NCBI GenBank assembly: GCA_029248485.1
Contig: JAQWJG010000074.1
Span: forward strand, 1-6,435
Direction of reading: 5' to 3'
Length of the DNA stretch: 6,435 bases
From: SAR86 cluster bacterium
Lineage (GTDB): Bacteria; Pseudomonadota; Gammaproteobacteria; SAR86; D2472
Part shown: positions 1 to 6,172 of the stretch, piece by piece
How the letters are laid out: each line of letters begins with the position of its first letter
Numbering within the stretch: the first letter of the stretch is position 1
Notes under the pieces: model-generated
What the model was told of the DNA's origin: nothing
What the model saw: only the letters and a program-made list of their open reading frames with translations
Database searches by the model: none
Made by a program: the position numbers and the translations under genes

Positions 1-422
1 TTTCAGCACACACTGAGCTATTACTCATGTTTGCAGCAAGATCAGAGATGATTTCAGAACATTTGATCGATAGCACATGTGATTTTATTCTATGTGATAG
101 GTTTTACCATGCCTCTATTGCTTATCAAGGATATGGAAGAATACTTTCCCTTGATTTAATTGATAGATTAATCAAAGGCATAAATTGTCCAACACCTGAC
201 TTAACCATAATTTATGATCTTGATGTGAAAATAGGCTTTGAAAGAAAAGCTAATGATGTCATTGACAGGATTGAATCCTCTGGAATGGAATTTTTTGAAA
301 ACGTAAGAAATGGCTATAAAAAATTGTCTGATACTAGGGCAGAGGTAGAAATTCTAGATGCGTCTCAGTCTGTTGATTTGATCTTTCAACAAACTAAAGT
401 TTTAGTTGAGCGTCTATTTTAG
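1..422 (+). CDS. tmk: Thymidylate kinase (dTMP kinase), 3' part; 5' end outside window
   Basis: Thymidylate kinase phosphorylates dTMP to dTDP with ATP in the cytosol, an essential step of dTTP supply. The frame is open from base 3, so the gene is cut by the window edge; the ATG at base 27 is internal, because the codons before it (SAHTELLL) continue the conserved TELLLMFAAR motif. About 139 residues are visible of the usual 205-213, so the N-terminal P-loop is missing. Visible motifs are TELLLMFAAR, then the DR-x-x-x-x-S-x-AYQG-x-GR nucleotide-binding segment (DRFYHASIAYQGYGR), and a LID region ending in DRIESSGMEFFENVRNGY. A basic LID (FERK) resembles the E. coli-type enzyme, where the LID supplies the catalytic arginine, but the P-loop that would confirm this is not visible. 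The TAG stop lies 1 base before the holB ATG, so the two are probably co-transcribed and translationally coupled. Confidence 0.95.
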   Translation, partial: SAHTELLLMFAARSEMISEHLIDSTCDFILCDRFYHASIAYQGYGRILSLDLIDRLIKGINCPTPDLTIIYDLDVKIGFERKANDVIDRIESSGMEFFENVRNGYKKLSDTRAEVEILDASQSVDLIFQQTKVLVERLF

Positions 423-423
423 A

Positions 424-1416
424 ATGAGAGTTGATCGTTATCCGTGGTTGAATGATGCAATAAATGCATATAAAAATATAAATTTTCCATCATCAACAAT
501 TATCGAAGGTGAATCAGGTCTTGCCAAACAATACCTCGCTAAATATTTTGCACAAAAATTATTATGCTCCAATGAACTAAACCCTTGTGATAACTGCAAC
601 TCATGCAATTATTTTTTAGCTGGCTCACATCCTGATTACTGTTTTCTTTCTAAAGATGCTTGTTCTAGTGTGTTGCACACATATTCCAAGGCCAAAAATG
701 ATTCATTAACTTCAAAAAAAATTGAAGGTGTCAGAGCTTTGAATGATTTCATTGCAATGACTAATTCAGTCTCTGAGCATAGAGTGGCAGTCATTTTTGA
801 TGCTCATTTAATGAATATCAATGCTCAAAATGCTCTACTCAAAACTTTGGAAGAATTACCTGCTAACAAGCATATTTTTATAGTATCAAATCAACGCAAA
901 TATTTTTTACCAACCATATATAGTCGATCAAGTTTAATTTCAATCAAAAATCCTGATTCACATATTGTTAATCAATGGATTTTAGATCAAGGTTATATTG
1001 ATTTTTCAACATTAAATTTTGCTCCTGACTCAACTCCACTAGAGATTGAAAGCTTGATTAATGATGGTAAGGCTGGGCAATACACTGAGATTTCTCAAAA
1101 TCTGAATTCTTACTGCCTTGGTGAAATAACAACGCCTGATTTATTGAAATTTTTTAAAGAAACTAATATCTCATTTGATGAAAAAATTAACTCCATCATT
1201 CTTTTTTTAAAAACATGCATCGGAATCAATCAAGATTTCTATAAATCTCACCCCTTTATTACATCAATAGAGAGTATGAAATTGGATACTGTTGCTGTAT
1301 CTGATTTAATTGAAGAATTGGTTGATTATAAATATCAGCTCAATAAGGTGCCTGCACTAAATGAGCAAATTGGACTTAATAATTTTTTTTATAAAATTAA
1401 AAACCTTTATAGTTAA
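424..1416 (+). CDS. holB: DNA polymerase III delta-prime subunit (clamp loader)
   Basis: Delta-prime is the stator of the clamp-loader complex that opens the beta sliding clamp. The protein is 330 residues, close to the E. coli 334. It begins MRVDRYPWLN, like the E. coli MRWYPWL start, so the ATG at 424 is preferred over an in-frame TTG at 406 that lies inside tmk. A degenerate P-loop occurs at residues 29-36 (GESGLAKQ), with Ala for the second Gly and Gln for Ser/Thr; delta-prime of this family does not hydrolyse ATP. A zinc module follows, with Cys48, Cys55, Cys58 and Cys61, then AGSHPDY. NALLKTLEELP at 136-146 is the conserved AAA+ segment, and Ser168-Arg169 holds the arginine finger, with Ser170 replacing the Cys of the usual SRC motif. 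The C-terminal third is divergent, as is common. No clear ribosome binding site is seen; coupling to tmk is likely. The stop codon overlaps the convergent downstream gene. Confidence 0.95.
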   Translation: MRVDRYPWLNDAINAYKNINFPSSTIIEGESGLAKQYLAKYFAQKLLCSNELNPCDNCNSCNYFLAGSHPDYCFLSKDACSSVLHTYSKAKNDSLTSKKIEGVRALNDFIAMTNSVSEHRVAVIFDAHLMNINAQNALLKTLEELPANKHIFIVSNQRKYFLPTIYSRSSLISIKNPDSHIVNQWILDQGYIDFSTLNFAPDSTPLEIESLINDGKAGQYTEISQNLNSYCLGEITTPDLLKFFKETNISFDEKINSIILFLKTCIGINQDFYKSHPFITSIESMKLDTVAVSDLIEELVDYKYQLNKVPALNEQIGLNNFFYKIKNLYS

Positions 1417-2177
1417 GCTGTTGCTCCACCATCAACAATGATTGTTTGGCCATTGATGTACTTACCTGCATCAGAAGCTAACATTATTGCTGCACCAGCA
1501 ACCTCATCTGGCTCACCAATTCTTCTCATAGGATGTGTGCTTGTGTAATTATCGTGAATTGTGGGGTTCTCCCATAAACCCTTTGCAAAATCAGTTCTTA
1601 TAAGGCCTGGAGCAATGCTATTGGCTCTAATATTGTATTGACCATATCCAACTGCAATATTTTTTACCATTTGGATATCGGCTGCTTTACTTAAATTATA
1701 TGTGCCTATTATGTTGTTACCTCTAGTTCCGCCTACACTTGAGATAATGATAATCACTCCATCTTTACGTTCGATCATTTGAGGAGTCACTAGATTAGTT
1801 AGAATATGATTTGCTTTGATATTGTTGTTCATCACTTTATCAAAAGCATCTGATGGAATATCAGACATCGAGCCCATAAATGGGTTTGTTGCAGCATTAC
1901 AAATTAAAACGTCAATTTTTCCTAGGAGCTTATTAGTCTTATCTACAAGATTTTCAAGCTCTGATTCATGAGCAATATTTCCTGCGATAGGAAAAGCTAG
2001 CTCAGATCCAAGCTCATTATTTATTTCGTTTGCAGTATCCCGGCATGCTTCAATTTTCCTGCTTGAAATAATCACTTTGGCTCCGTGAGATGCTGCATGA
2101 AATGCAATGGATTTGCCAATACCTTTTGACGAACCTGTGATTAAAAATGATTTGTTTTTTAAATTAAATAATGACAT
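1413..2177 (-). CDS. Short-chain dehydrogenase/reductase (SDR), classical type, substrate unknown
   Basis: This 254-residue protein has the length and motif order of a classical SDR, a cytosolic NAD(P)(H)-dependent alcohol dehydrogenase/carbonyl reductase. Visible motifs are TGSSKGIG at 14-21 (cofactor-binding glycine motif), SSRK at 38-41 at the end of strand beta-2, NAAT at 94-97 (variant of NNAG), Asn119 in the active-site helix, Ser147, Tyr160 and Lys164 (YNLSK) completing the catalytic tetrad, the PG motif at 190-191, and INGQTIIVDGG near the C-terminus. Arg40 after beta-2 suggests a preference for NADP(H); this is inference. The full catalytic set argues for an active enzyme, but SDR substrate cannot be read from sequence; FabG-like, DHRS4-like or sugar dehydrogenase activity are all possible. 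It stands alone between two convergent/divergent neighbours, so context gives no pathway. An AGGA lies 11 bases before the ATG, a long but possible spacing. Confidence 0.9.
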   Translation of the reverse strand: MSLFNLKNKSFLITGSSKGIGKSIAFHAASHGAKVIISSRKIEACRDTANEINNELGSELAFPIAGNIAHESELENLVDKTNKLLGKIDVLICNAATNPFMGSMSDIPSDAFDKVMNNNIKANHILTNLVTPQMIERKDGVIIIISSVGGTRGNNIIGTYNLSKAADIQMVKNIAVGYGQYNIRANSIAPGLIRTDFAKGLWENPTIHDNYTSTHPMRRIGEPDEVAGAAIMLASDAGKYINGQTIIVDGGATA

Positions 2178-2183
2178 TTAGCT

Positions 2184-2189
2184 TATAAT
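2184..2189 (+). promoter_or_regulatory. Candidate -10 element (TATAAT) in an 18-bp divergent gap
   Basis: A perfect TATAAT ends 6 bases before the glutaredoxin ATG, so a start site at the usual distance would fall on the A of that ATG, giving a leaderless mRNA. No ribosome binding site is seen between this hexamer and the ATG. The core TTATAA (2183-2188) is its own reverse complement and offers TATAAG to the opposite strand for the SDR gene. No -35 hexamer resembling TTGACA is found at 16-18 bp for the + strand, so in an AT-rich genome a chance match remains possible. Confidence 0.45.
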
Positions 2190-2195
2190 CCTAGT

Positions 2196-2426
2196 ATGTT
2201 TAAAAATGTTGAAATTTATTCTAAATCAAATTGTATCTTTTGTGATAAGGCCAAACATTATTTTTCACAAAATGATATTTCCTATATCGAACACAATGTA
2301 GAACTTCCTGAAGTCTTTGAGGCTTTATTAGCTAGAAACCCTAATGCTAGGACGATGCCTCAGATTTTTGTGGACGATGAATTGATAGGTGGTTACACGG
2401 ATTTGATGGAGTGGATTGAAAAATAA
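2196..2426 (+). CDS. grxC: Glutaredoxin, class I dithiol type (GrxC-like)
   Basis: Glutaredoxins reduce disulfides and glutathione mixed disulfides using glutathione in the cytosol. The 76-residue protein is a single thioredoxin-fold domain, slightly shorter than E. coli Grx3 (about 82). It has the opening beta strand VEIYSKSN, the active-site pair Cys13-Ile-Phe-Cys16, the cis-proline motif TMPQIFVDD at 53-61 (Pro55) and the glutathione-binding GGYTDL at 65-70. Both cysteines are present, so a dithiol mechanism is expected, but the usual CPYC is CIFC here. The start fits the family N-terminus, and no ribosome binding site precedes it. It is followed after 10 bp by the symporter gene, whose ribosome binding site overlaps this gene's stop codon, so the two are likely one transcript. 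In many proteobacteria grxC lies near secB; that is not the case here. The symbol is assigned by similarity in type, not by synteny. Confidence 0.92.
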   Translation: MFKNVEIYSKSNCIFCDKAKHYFSQNDISYIEHNVELPEVFEALLARNPNARTMPQIFVDDELIGGYTDLMEWIEK

Positions 2427-2429
2427 GGA
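2425..2429 (+). promoter_or_regulatory. Ribosome binding site of the symporter gene
   Basis: AAGGA overlaps the TAA stop of the glutaredoxin gene and sits 7 bases before the symporter ATG, an ideal spacing. It fixes the symporter start and suggests translational coupling. Confidence 0.75.
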
Positions 2430-2436
2430 TTAAGTT

Positions 2437-4101
2437 ATGGTTGCCTTTAATGATTTTTTATTGCTGTTAGATGGTTATCTTAGTGGTTCTTGGTGGTTCC
2501 CTGCATTTCTTATAGGTACAGGTATATTTTTTACTGCCTATTTGGGTTTTCCTCAATTTAAATTCTTCGGTCATGGTTGGAGAATTGTTACTGGTAAATA
2601 CGGAAAAAACGATTCTGAAGGCGAAACTACGCCTTTTGAAGCTTTAACGACAGCAATGTCTGGTGCAGTGGGCACTGGTAATATTGGTGGAGTTGCTTTG
2701 GCAATTTGGATTGGAGGACCTGCAGCTATTTTTTGGATGTGGATAACTGCAATTTTTGGTATGACAACCAAGTTTGTTGAAGTAACAATGGCGCATAAAT
2801 ATAGAACAACTCTATCTGATGGTTCTATTTCCGGTGGACCAATGTATTACATTGAAAAAAGTTTTAATAAGAGGTGGGCAGGAGTGCTATTTGCTGCCTT
2901 GATGATGATATGTGCTATCGGTTCAGGCAACATGCCTCAGATAAATAATATTGCAAGTGTTCTTGATTCAACTTTCAGCATTCCTAAGCTAGCTACAGGC
3001 TTAATACTAGGATTTATGTTGTGGCTAATTATCTCAGGCGGCATTAAAAGAATTGCTAAAATAGCGAGCAAGTTAGTTCCTTTTATGGCAGTGATCTATT
3101 TTGGCGGAGCTTTGGTTGTTGTTGTAGAGAATTATCAAAATATTATTCCTTCTTTTCATTCAATATTTTCTCAAGTTTTTTCTGGCTCTGCTGCTGCTGG
3201 TGGCTTCTTGGGCGCTAGTTTCGCAATGAGTTTAAAGCTAGGTGTTGCTAGAGGATTATATTCGAATGAAGCAGGGCAAGGCTCATCACCAATTGCTCAC
3301 GCATCTGCAAAAACTGAGCATTCAGTAGAGCAAGGGATGGTATCAATTCTAGAACCTTTCATAGATACAATCGTTGTCTGCAGCGTTACTGCTCTTGTCA
3401 TCCTATCCAGCGGTGCATGGATAGAGAAATATGAAAATACATTTGAAAGATCTTCGATGGCAATTTTTGAAGGCAAGTATTCTGAGTCGAACACAAATGA
3501 TGTAGAGGAACTTGGTAAGTATATTCTTGATGCTAGAAAGTTCACCAATAATACAACAGCAGTCAAGAATTTCTCTGGAAATTTAGCTATTGTTAAAGGA
3601 GAAATTCAACAAGCTGATGTAACAATTTTTCATAACAATTCCATAGCTGAAGATGTTACTTTTTATAAAAATGGTGACTTTTTTGACGGATCTCTTGAAA
3701 TACTTAATGGAGAAATAAAAGATTCATCAATCACAGTTAACGGAAAATCTTTAATACACTCAGCCGAACTTACATCCAAAGCATTTGGGTCAGGCGTTCT
3801 TGGAAAATATGGAGAATACATTGTTGCCATTGGGTTGCTCTTATTTGCATTTTCTACAGCCATAGCTTGGTCTTATTATGGAGATCGATCTACCGCCTAT
3901 ATTTTTGGTGAAAACGCTGTTCCTTGGTATCGAATGATCTATGTAGTTTGCTTCATAGCTGCAGCCATAATTGATACAACCGTTGTTTGGAATATTGCCT
4001 ATGTAGTGGTAGCACTTGTCACAATACCAAATTTATTTGCCTTATTTATCCTCAGAAAAGAGATGAAAGAACAAGTTACAAGTTATGTAATTGAAAAATA
4101 G
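2437..4101 (+). CDS. AGCS-family alanine/glycine:cation (Na+ or H+) symporter with large periplasmic insertion
   Basis: This inner-membrane secondary transporter of the AGCS family (APC superfamily, LeuT-like fold) takes up small amino acids such as alanine or glycine with Na+ or H+. Family hallmarks are TTAMSGAVGTGNIGG at 71-85, the AGCS signature GGPAAIFWMWITAIFG at 93-108, GMTTKFVEV at 108-116, SGGPMYYIEK at 132-141 and NEAGQGSSPIAHASAKT at 277-293. Further hydrophobic segments lie at about 20-37, 85-108, 147-163, 186-200, 213-231, 250-268, 305-327, 459-481, 498-516 and 518-538. The protein has 554 residues, against about 450-480 for ordinary members such as E. coli YaaJ. The excess is one hydrophilic block at about 330-444, between the helix ending in SSGAW and the TSKAF segment. 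By the positive-inside rule (the loop with Arg484 and Arg499, and the C-terminal LRKEMK, cytoplasmic) this block is periplasmic. Family assignment is firm; substrate and coupling ion are inferred. Confidence 0.95.
   Translation: MVAFNDFLLLLDGYLSGSWWFPAFLIGTGIFFTAYLGFPQFKFFGHGWRIVTGKYGKNDSEGETTPFEALTTAMSGAVGTGNIGGVALAIWIGGPAAIFWMWITAIFGMTTKFVEVTMAHKYRTTLSDGSISGGPMYYIEKSFNKRWAGVLFAALMMICAIGSGNMPQINNIASVLDSTFSIPKLATGLILGFMLWLIISGGIKRIAKIASKLVPFMAVIYFGGALVVVVENYQNIIPSFHSIFSQVFSGSAAAGGFLGASFAMSLKLGVARGLYSNEAGQGSSPIAHASAKTEHSVEQGMVSILEPFIDTIVVCSVTALVILSSGAWIEKYENTFERSSMAIFEGKYSESNTNDVEELGKYILDARKFTNNTTAVKNFSGNLAIVKGEIQQADVTIFHNNSIAEDVTFYKNGDFFDGSLEILNGEIKDSSITVNGKSLIHSAELTSKAFGSGVLGKYGEYIVAIGLLLFAFSTAIAWSYYGDRSTAYIFGENAVPWYRMIYVVCFIAAAIIDTTVVWNIAYVVVALVTIPNLFALFILRKEMKEQVTSYVIEK
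3424..3768 (+). other. Region encoding the periplasmic insertion of the symporter, with an internal repeat
   Basis: This stretch encodes residues 330-444 of the symporter. It has no membrane segment, is rich in Asn, Ser, Asp and Glu, and alternates polar and hydrophobic residues as beta strands do. Two 21-residue units, at residues 383-403 and 420-440, align without gaps and share L-x-I-x-x-GEI-x(5)-T plus a final Ile, 7 identities, with several V/I/L exchanges. Codon use and base composition look like the rest of the gene, and the frame is intact. Its function is not recognisable; a small beta-sheet or beta-solenoid cap over the extracellular gate is an inference. Confidence 0.6.
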
Positions 4102-4120
4102 ATTAATTTGACCTATTTTT
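4094..4120. terminator. Weak symmetric hairpin between convergent genes, possible bidirectional terminator
   Basis: AAAAATAG (4094-4101) and CTATTTTT (4113-4120) are exact inverted repeats with an 11-base loop. The arms end in A and T runs, so on either strand the RNA forms a stem whose 3' arm is a U tract. It covers the symporter TAG stop, and the hisIE stop lies in the loop, exactly where both transcripts should end. Only one of the eight pairs is G-C, so the stem is weak and may be chance in AT-rich DNA. Confidence 0.35.
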
Positions 4121-4693
4121 TAATTCTTGAAGAACATCAGAATAGCTAAGATTTAATTTTCTTAACATAACTAAGAGGTGATAGATTAGGTCAGCTGTCT
4201 CGTCAATAACGCGCCCATCATTAGTTGCTGCTGAGATCGATACTTCCCCAGCTTCTTCAGTAACTTTTTTAGCAATTTCCTTTATTCCATCCTTATAAAG
4301 CTGATATGTATATGAAGATATGTTGCCCTCTTTGAATCTTGCATCAATCGTTTGTTCCAATTCATTGGTAATGTTTTGTGAAGAGGGCGCATCAAGAAAG
4401 CACGAATTATTATTTAAATGACATGTTGGTCCAGAATTTTTAGCAAGCACTAACAAAGCATCCTTATCACAATCATGACGAATATTCTTGATAGATAATT
4501 TATTTCCAGAGGTCTCACCTTTAGTCCATATCTTTTTTTGGGTTCTGCTATAGAAGGTAGCAAAGCCTGACGATTGGGAAATCTCTAATGCTTCTTTGTT
4601 CATATAACCCAACATTAAAATTTCTAGGGTTTCATAATCCTGAATGATGGCTGGAATTAAACCATCAACCTTTTTCCAATCCAAAGTTATCAT
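4103..4693 (-). CDS. hisI: Bifunctional phosphoribosyl-AMP cyclohydrolase / phosphoribosyl-ATP pyrophosphatase
   Basis: HisIE carries out steps 2 and 3 of histidine synthesis: the C-terminal HisE domain cuts PR-ATP to PR-AMP and the N-terminal HisI domain opens the adenine ring to give ProFAR. The chosen start gives 196 residues, near the E. coli 203. The HisI domain (about 1-102) shows LDWKK, MLGYMNKEAL at 27-36, WTKGETSGN at 56-64, the metal-binding DCDKD at 74-78, GPTCH with Cys91, and SCF with Cys98. The HisE domain (about 107-196) has AKKVTEEAGEVSISA at 141-155 and DETADLIYHLLVML at 164-177, the acidic helices that bind magnesium. Two ATGs are close together: the first (4699) overlaps the hisF stop as ATGA but is only 1 base from AAGGA; the second (4693) is 7 bases from it, so the second is preferred. 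It is the last gene of the operon. Confidence 0.95.
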   Translation of the reverse strand: MITLDWKKVDGLIPAIIQDYETLEILMLGYMNKEALEISQSSGFATFYSRTQKKIWTKGETSGNKLSIKNIRHDCDKDALLVLAKNSGPTCHLNNNSCFLDAPSSQNITNELEQTIDARFKEGNISSYTYQLYKDGIKEIAKKVTEEAGEVSISAATNDGRVIDETADLIYHLLVMLRKLNLSYSDVLQELKNRSN

Positions 4694-4695
4694 TT

Positions 4696-5463
4696 TCATA
4701 TCCTTATGTTTATTTTATTAGTTTTAAGAACTGCTTTAATTTCGCCTATGGAAAACTCATTTCTATGAAATATGCTTGCTGCTAGGGCGCCATCTACATT
4801 TGTTTTTTGAAAAACATTAATAAAATCTTGTGGCCCACCAGCTCCACCTGAGGCAATCATAGGAATTGAGCAAAACTTCTCAAGTTTTTGAAGTAGACCT
4901 ATATCATAGCCTTGCTGAACACCATCTTGGCCCATTGCATTTATTACAACCTCTCCAGCGCCTAGTTCCTGCACTTTAACCATCCAATCGGTTGCTAAAA
5001 TATCAGTTGGATAAACAGTCTTCTCGCTACCAGTTTTTGCAAAAAGGTATCCTTCATTATCAATAATTTTGATATCCATGCCTATTACTACGCACTGTGA
5101 GCCAAATTCATCGCTTAATTGTTTTATTAATTTTGGATTATCTAGAGCTGGGGTATTAATTGAAATTTTATCAGCCCCAAGGTTTAATATTTCCTTAGCA
5201 TCATCTAGGGTCTTAATCCCTCCAGCAACACAAAAAGGGATATTAATAACTTCAGCAATTCTTGATACCCAATCTCTATTAACAATAGCTCCCTTGGTAC
5301 TAGCTGAAATATCATAAAACACTAACTCATCAGCACCATCATCAGAATATTTCTCTGCCAAGTCTAAAATTGATCCAACAATTTTATGATTTTTAAATTG
5401 AACGCCTTTTACAACTTTATCCTCTTTCACATCCAAACATGGAATGATTCTTTTAGTAATCAT
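4696..5463 (-). CDS. hisF: Imidazole glycerol phosphate synthase, cyclase subunit
   Basis: HisF, with HisH, converts PRFAR plus ammonia (from glutamine) to imidazole glycerol phosphate and AICAR. The protein is 255 residues, standard length, a (beta/alpha)8 barrel. The catalytic acids are Asp11 (in PCLDV) and Asp130 (in VIGMD), at the same positions as in the T. maritima enzyme. Other hallmarks are VVKGVQFKNH at 17-26, DELVFYDISAS at 45-55, CVAGGIK at 78-84, GADKISIN at 96-103, and the phosphate-binding loop IASGGAGG at 203-210. The sequence is notably like the E. coli type (QFKNHKIVG, VFYDISAS, C-terminal INIRI). The start ATG lies inside the 3' end of hisA (11-base overlap) and has AAGGGA 8 bases upstream. 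The TGA stop is 2 bases before the preferred hisIE start. Confidence 0.97.
   Translation of the reverse strand: MITKRIIPCLDVKEDKVVKGVQFKNHKIVGSILDLAEKYSDDGADELVFYDISASTKGAIVNRDWVSRIAEVINIPFCVAGGIKTLDDAKEILNLGADKISINTPALDNPKLIKQLSDEFGSQCVVIGMDIKIIDNEGYLFAKTGSEKTVYPTDILATDWMVKVQELGAGEVVINAMGQDGVQQGYDIGLLQKLEKFCSIPMIASGGAGGPQDFINVFQKTNVDGALAASIFHRNEFSIGEIKAVLKTNKINIRI
4701..4705 (-). promoter_or_regulatory. Ribosome binding site of hisIE, deciding its start
   Basis: AAGGA on the minus strand lies inside the end of hisF. It is 1 base from the ATG at 4699 and 7 bases from the ATG at 4693, favouring the latter as the start of hisIE. Confidence 0.65.
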
Positions 5464-6172
5464 TATCTAGATCCCTTAGTGAGATATTTTTTTCGTAAAT
5501 AGCTTTACCGATAATTGCTTCCTTGATACTCATCGATTTTAAGTTATTTAAATCGTCAAGAGACCTAATGCCCCCTGATGCAATAAGATTTATTGATGGG
5601 AATAAATGTAAAAGATCTTTGTAAACACTATAACTGGGTCCCTGCATCGCGCCATCTAGCGATATATCAGTGGCAAGGATATTAGAATAAAATGACTGAT
5701 CAGATATGAATTCGTATAAGGGAATTTCACTATTATCTTGCCAACCATGAGTATAAATAGTGGGAATATCATTAATTATTTTAAAATCTAACGCTAACAC
5801 GATCTGATTCGAATCAAAATTATTCTTAAGGTCTTGAATAAAATTTCTTTGGAATAAAGCTGTACCTAATATAATTCTAGACACCCCCATTTCAAGCATA
5901 TTTTCAACCTGTCGAATTGTTCTAATGCCTCCACCAACTTGAATAGATATATCAGGAATTTCAAGAATTTTAGTAATTACATCTTTGTTTAATTGGTTTC
6001 CGGTCTCAGCACCATCCAAATCAACTATATGCAAGCAATTAAGCTGATGAGACTTAAAAATATTTACTTGGGCTATAGGATCATGATTATATTCAGTGAC
6101 TTCTTTGAAATCGCCTTTGAGCAATCGAACGCAACGACCATTTTGTAGATCAATAGCTGGTAATATTTTCAT
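5453..6172 (-). CDS. hisA: Phosphoribosylformimino-5-aminoimidazole carboxamide ribotide isomerase
   Basis: HisA performs the Amadori isomerisation of ProFAR to PRFAR, the step between HisIE and HisHF. It is a 239-residue (beta/alpha)8 barrel, of usual length. The barrel halves carry the expected acids: Asp8 in LPAIDL and Asp129 in LALDFK. Thr168 in ATDISLDGAMQGP marks the third catalytic position. Phosphate-binding motifs are QVGGGIRT at 78-85 and IASGGIRS at 197-204. MKILPAIDL is a typical HisA N-terminus, so the ATG at 6172 is secure even though the preceding bases are AT-only and show no ribosome binding site. The start lies 23 bases inside hisH, so translation probably relies on ribosomes finishing hisH. 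The 3' end overlaps hisF by 11 bases. Confidence 0.97.
   Translation of the reverse strand: MKILPAIDLQNGRCVRLLKGDFKEVTEYNHDPIAQVNIFKSHQLNCLHIVDLDGAETGNQLNKDVITKILEIPDISIQVGGGIRTIRQVENMLEMGVSRIILGTALFQRNFIQDLKNNFDSNQIVLALDFKIINDIPTIYTHGWQDNSEIPLYEFISDQSFYSNILATDISLDGAMQGPSYSVYKDLLHLFPSINLIASGGIRSLDDLNNLKSMSIKEAIIGKAIYEKNISLRDLDNDY
5472..5477 (-). promoter_or_regulatory. Ribosome binding site of hisF inside hisA
   Basis: AAGGGA on the minus strand sits 8 bases before the hisF ATG, within the last codons of hisA. It supports the 11-base hisA-hisF overlap as real. Confidence 0.7.

Noticed and set aside
406..423. TTG start for holB at 406, overlapping the end of tmk
   Set aside because: The ATG at 424 gives the family-typical MR..YPWL N-terminus and lies 1 base after the tmk stop; the extra six residues have no counterpart in known delta-prime proteins.
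1380..1411. AT-only inverted repeats near the holB end (TAATTTT/AAAATTA at 1380-1399 and TATAAA/TTTATA at 1390-1411) as a terminator
   Set aside because: The stems are 6-7 bp with no G-C pair, overlap each other, and are expected by chance in such AT-rich sequence; they also lie within the holB coding region.
2571..2771. Minus-strand open frame of 66 codons inside the symporter gene
   Set aside because: It is antisense to the strongly conserved AGCS signature region, has no recognisable domain, and reads as a shadow of the real gene.
3424..3768. The symporter insertion as a transposon or intein remnant
   Set aside because: There are no terminal repeats, target duplication, intein splice-junction residues or change in base composition, and the block lies in a loop without a frameshift, so a native domain is simpler.
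3297..3863. Two minus-strand open frames (3297-3566 and 3663-3863) over the symporter, partly over the insertion
   Set aside because: Neither resembles a known protein, and the + frame is continuous with clear transmembrane segments on both sides of the insertion, so these are antisense shadows.
4697..4699. First ATG (4699) as the hisIE start
   Set aside because: It is only 1 base from the ribosome binding site, while the ATG at 4693 has a 7-base spacing; kept as an alternative, since the ATGA overlap with the hisF stop is a common arrangement.
5069..5317. Plus-strand open frame of 82 codons inside hisF
   Set aside because: It is antisense to conserved HisF barrel motifs and shows no domain or ribosome binding site of its own.
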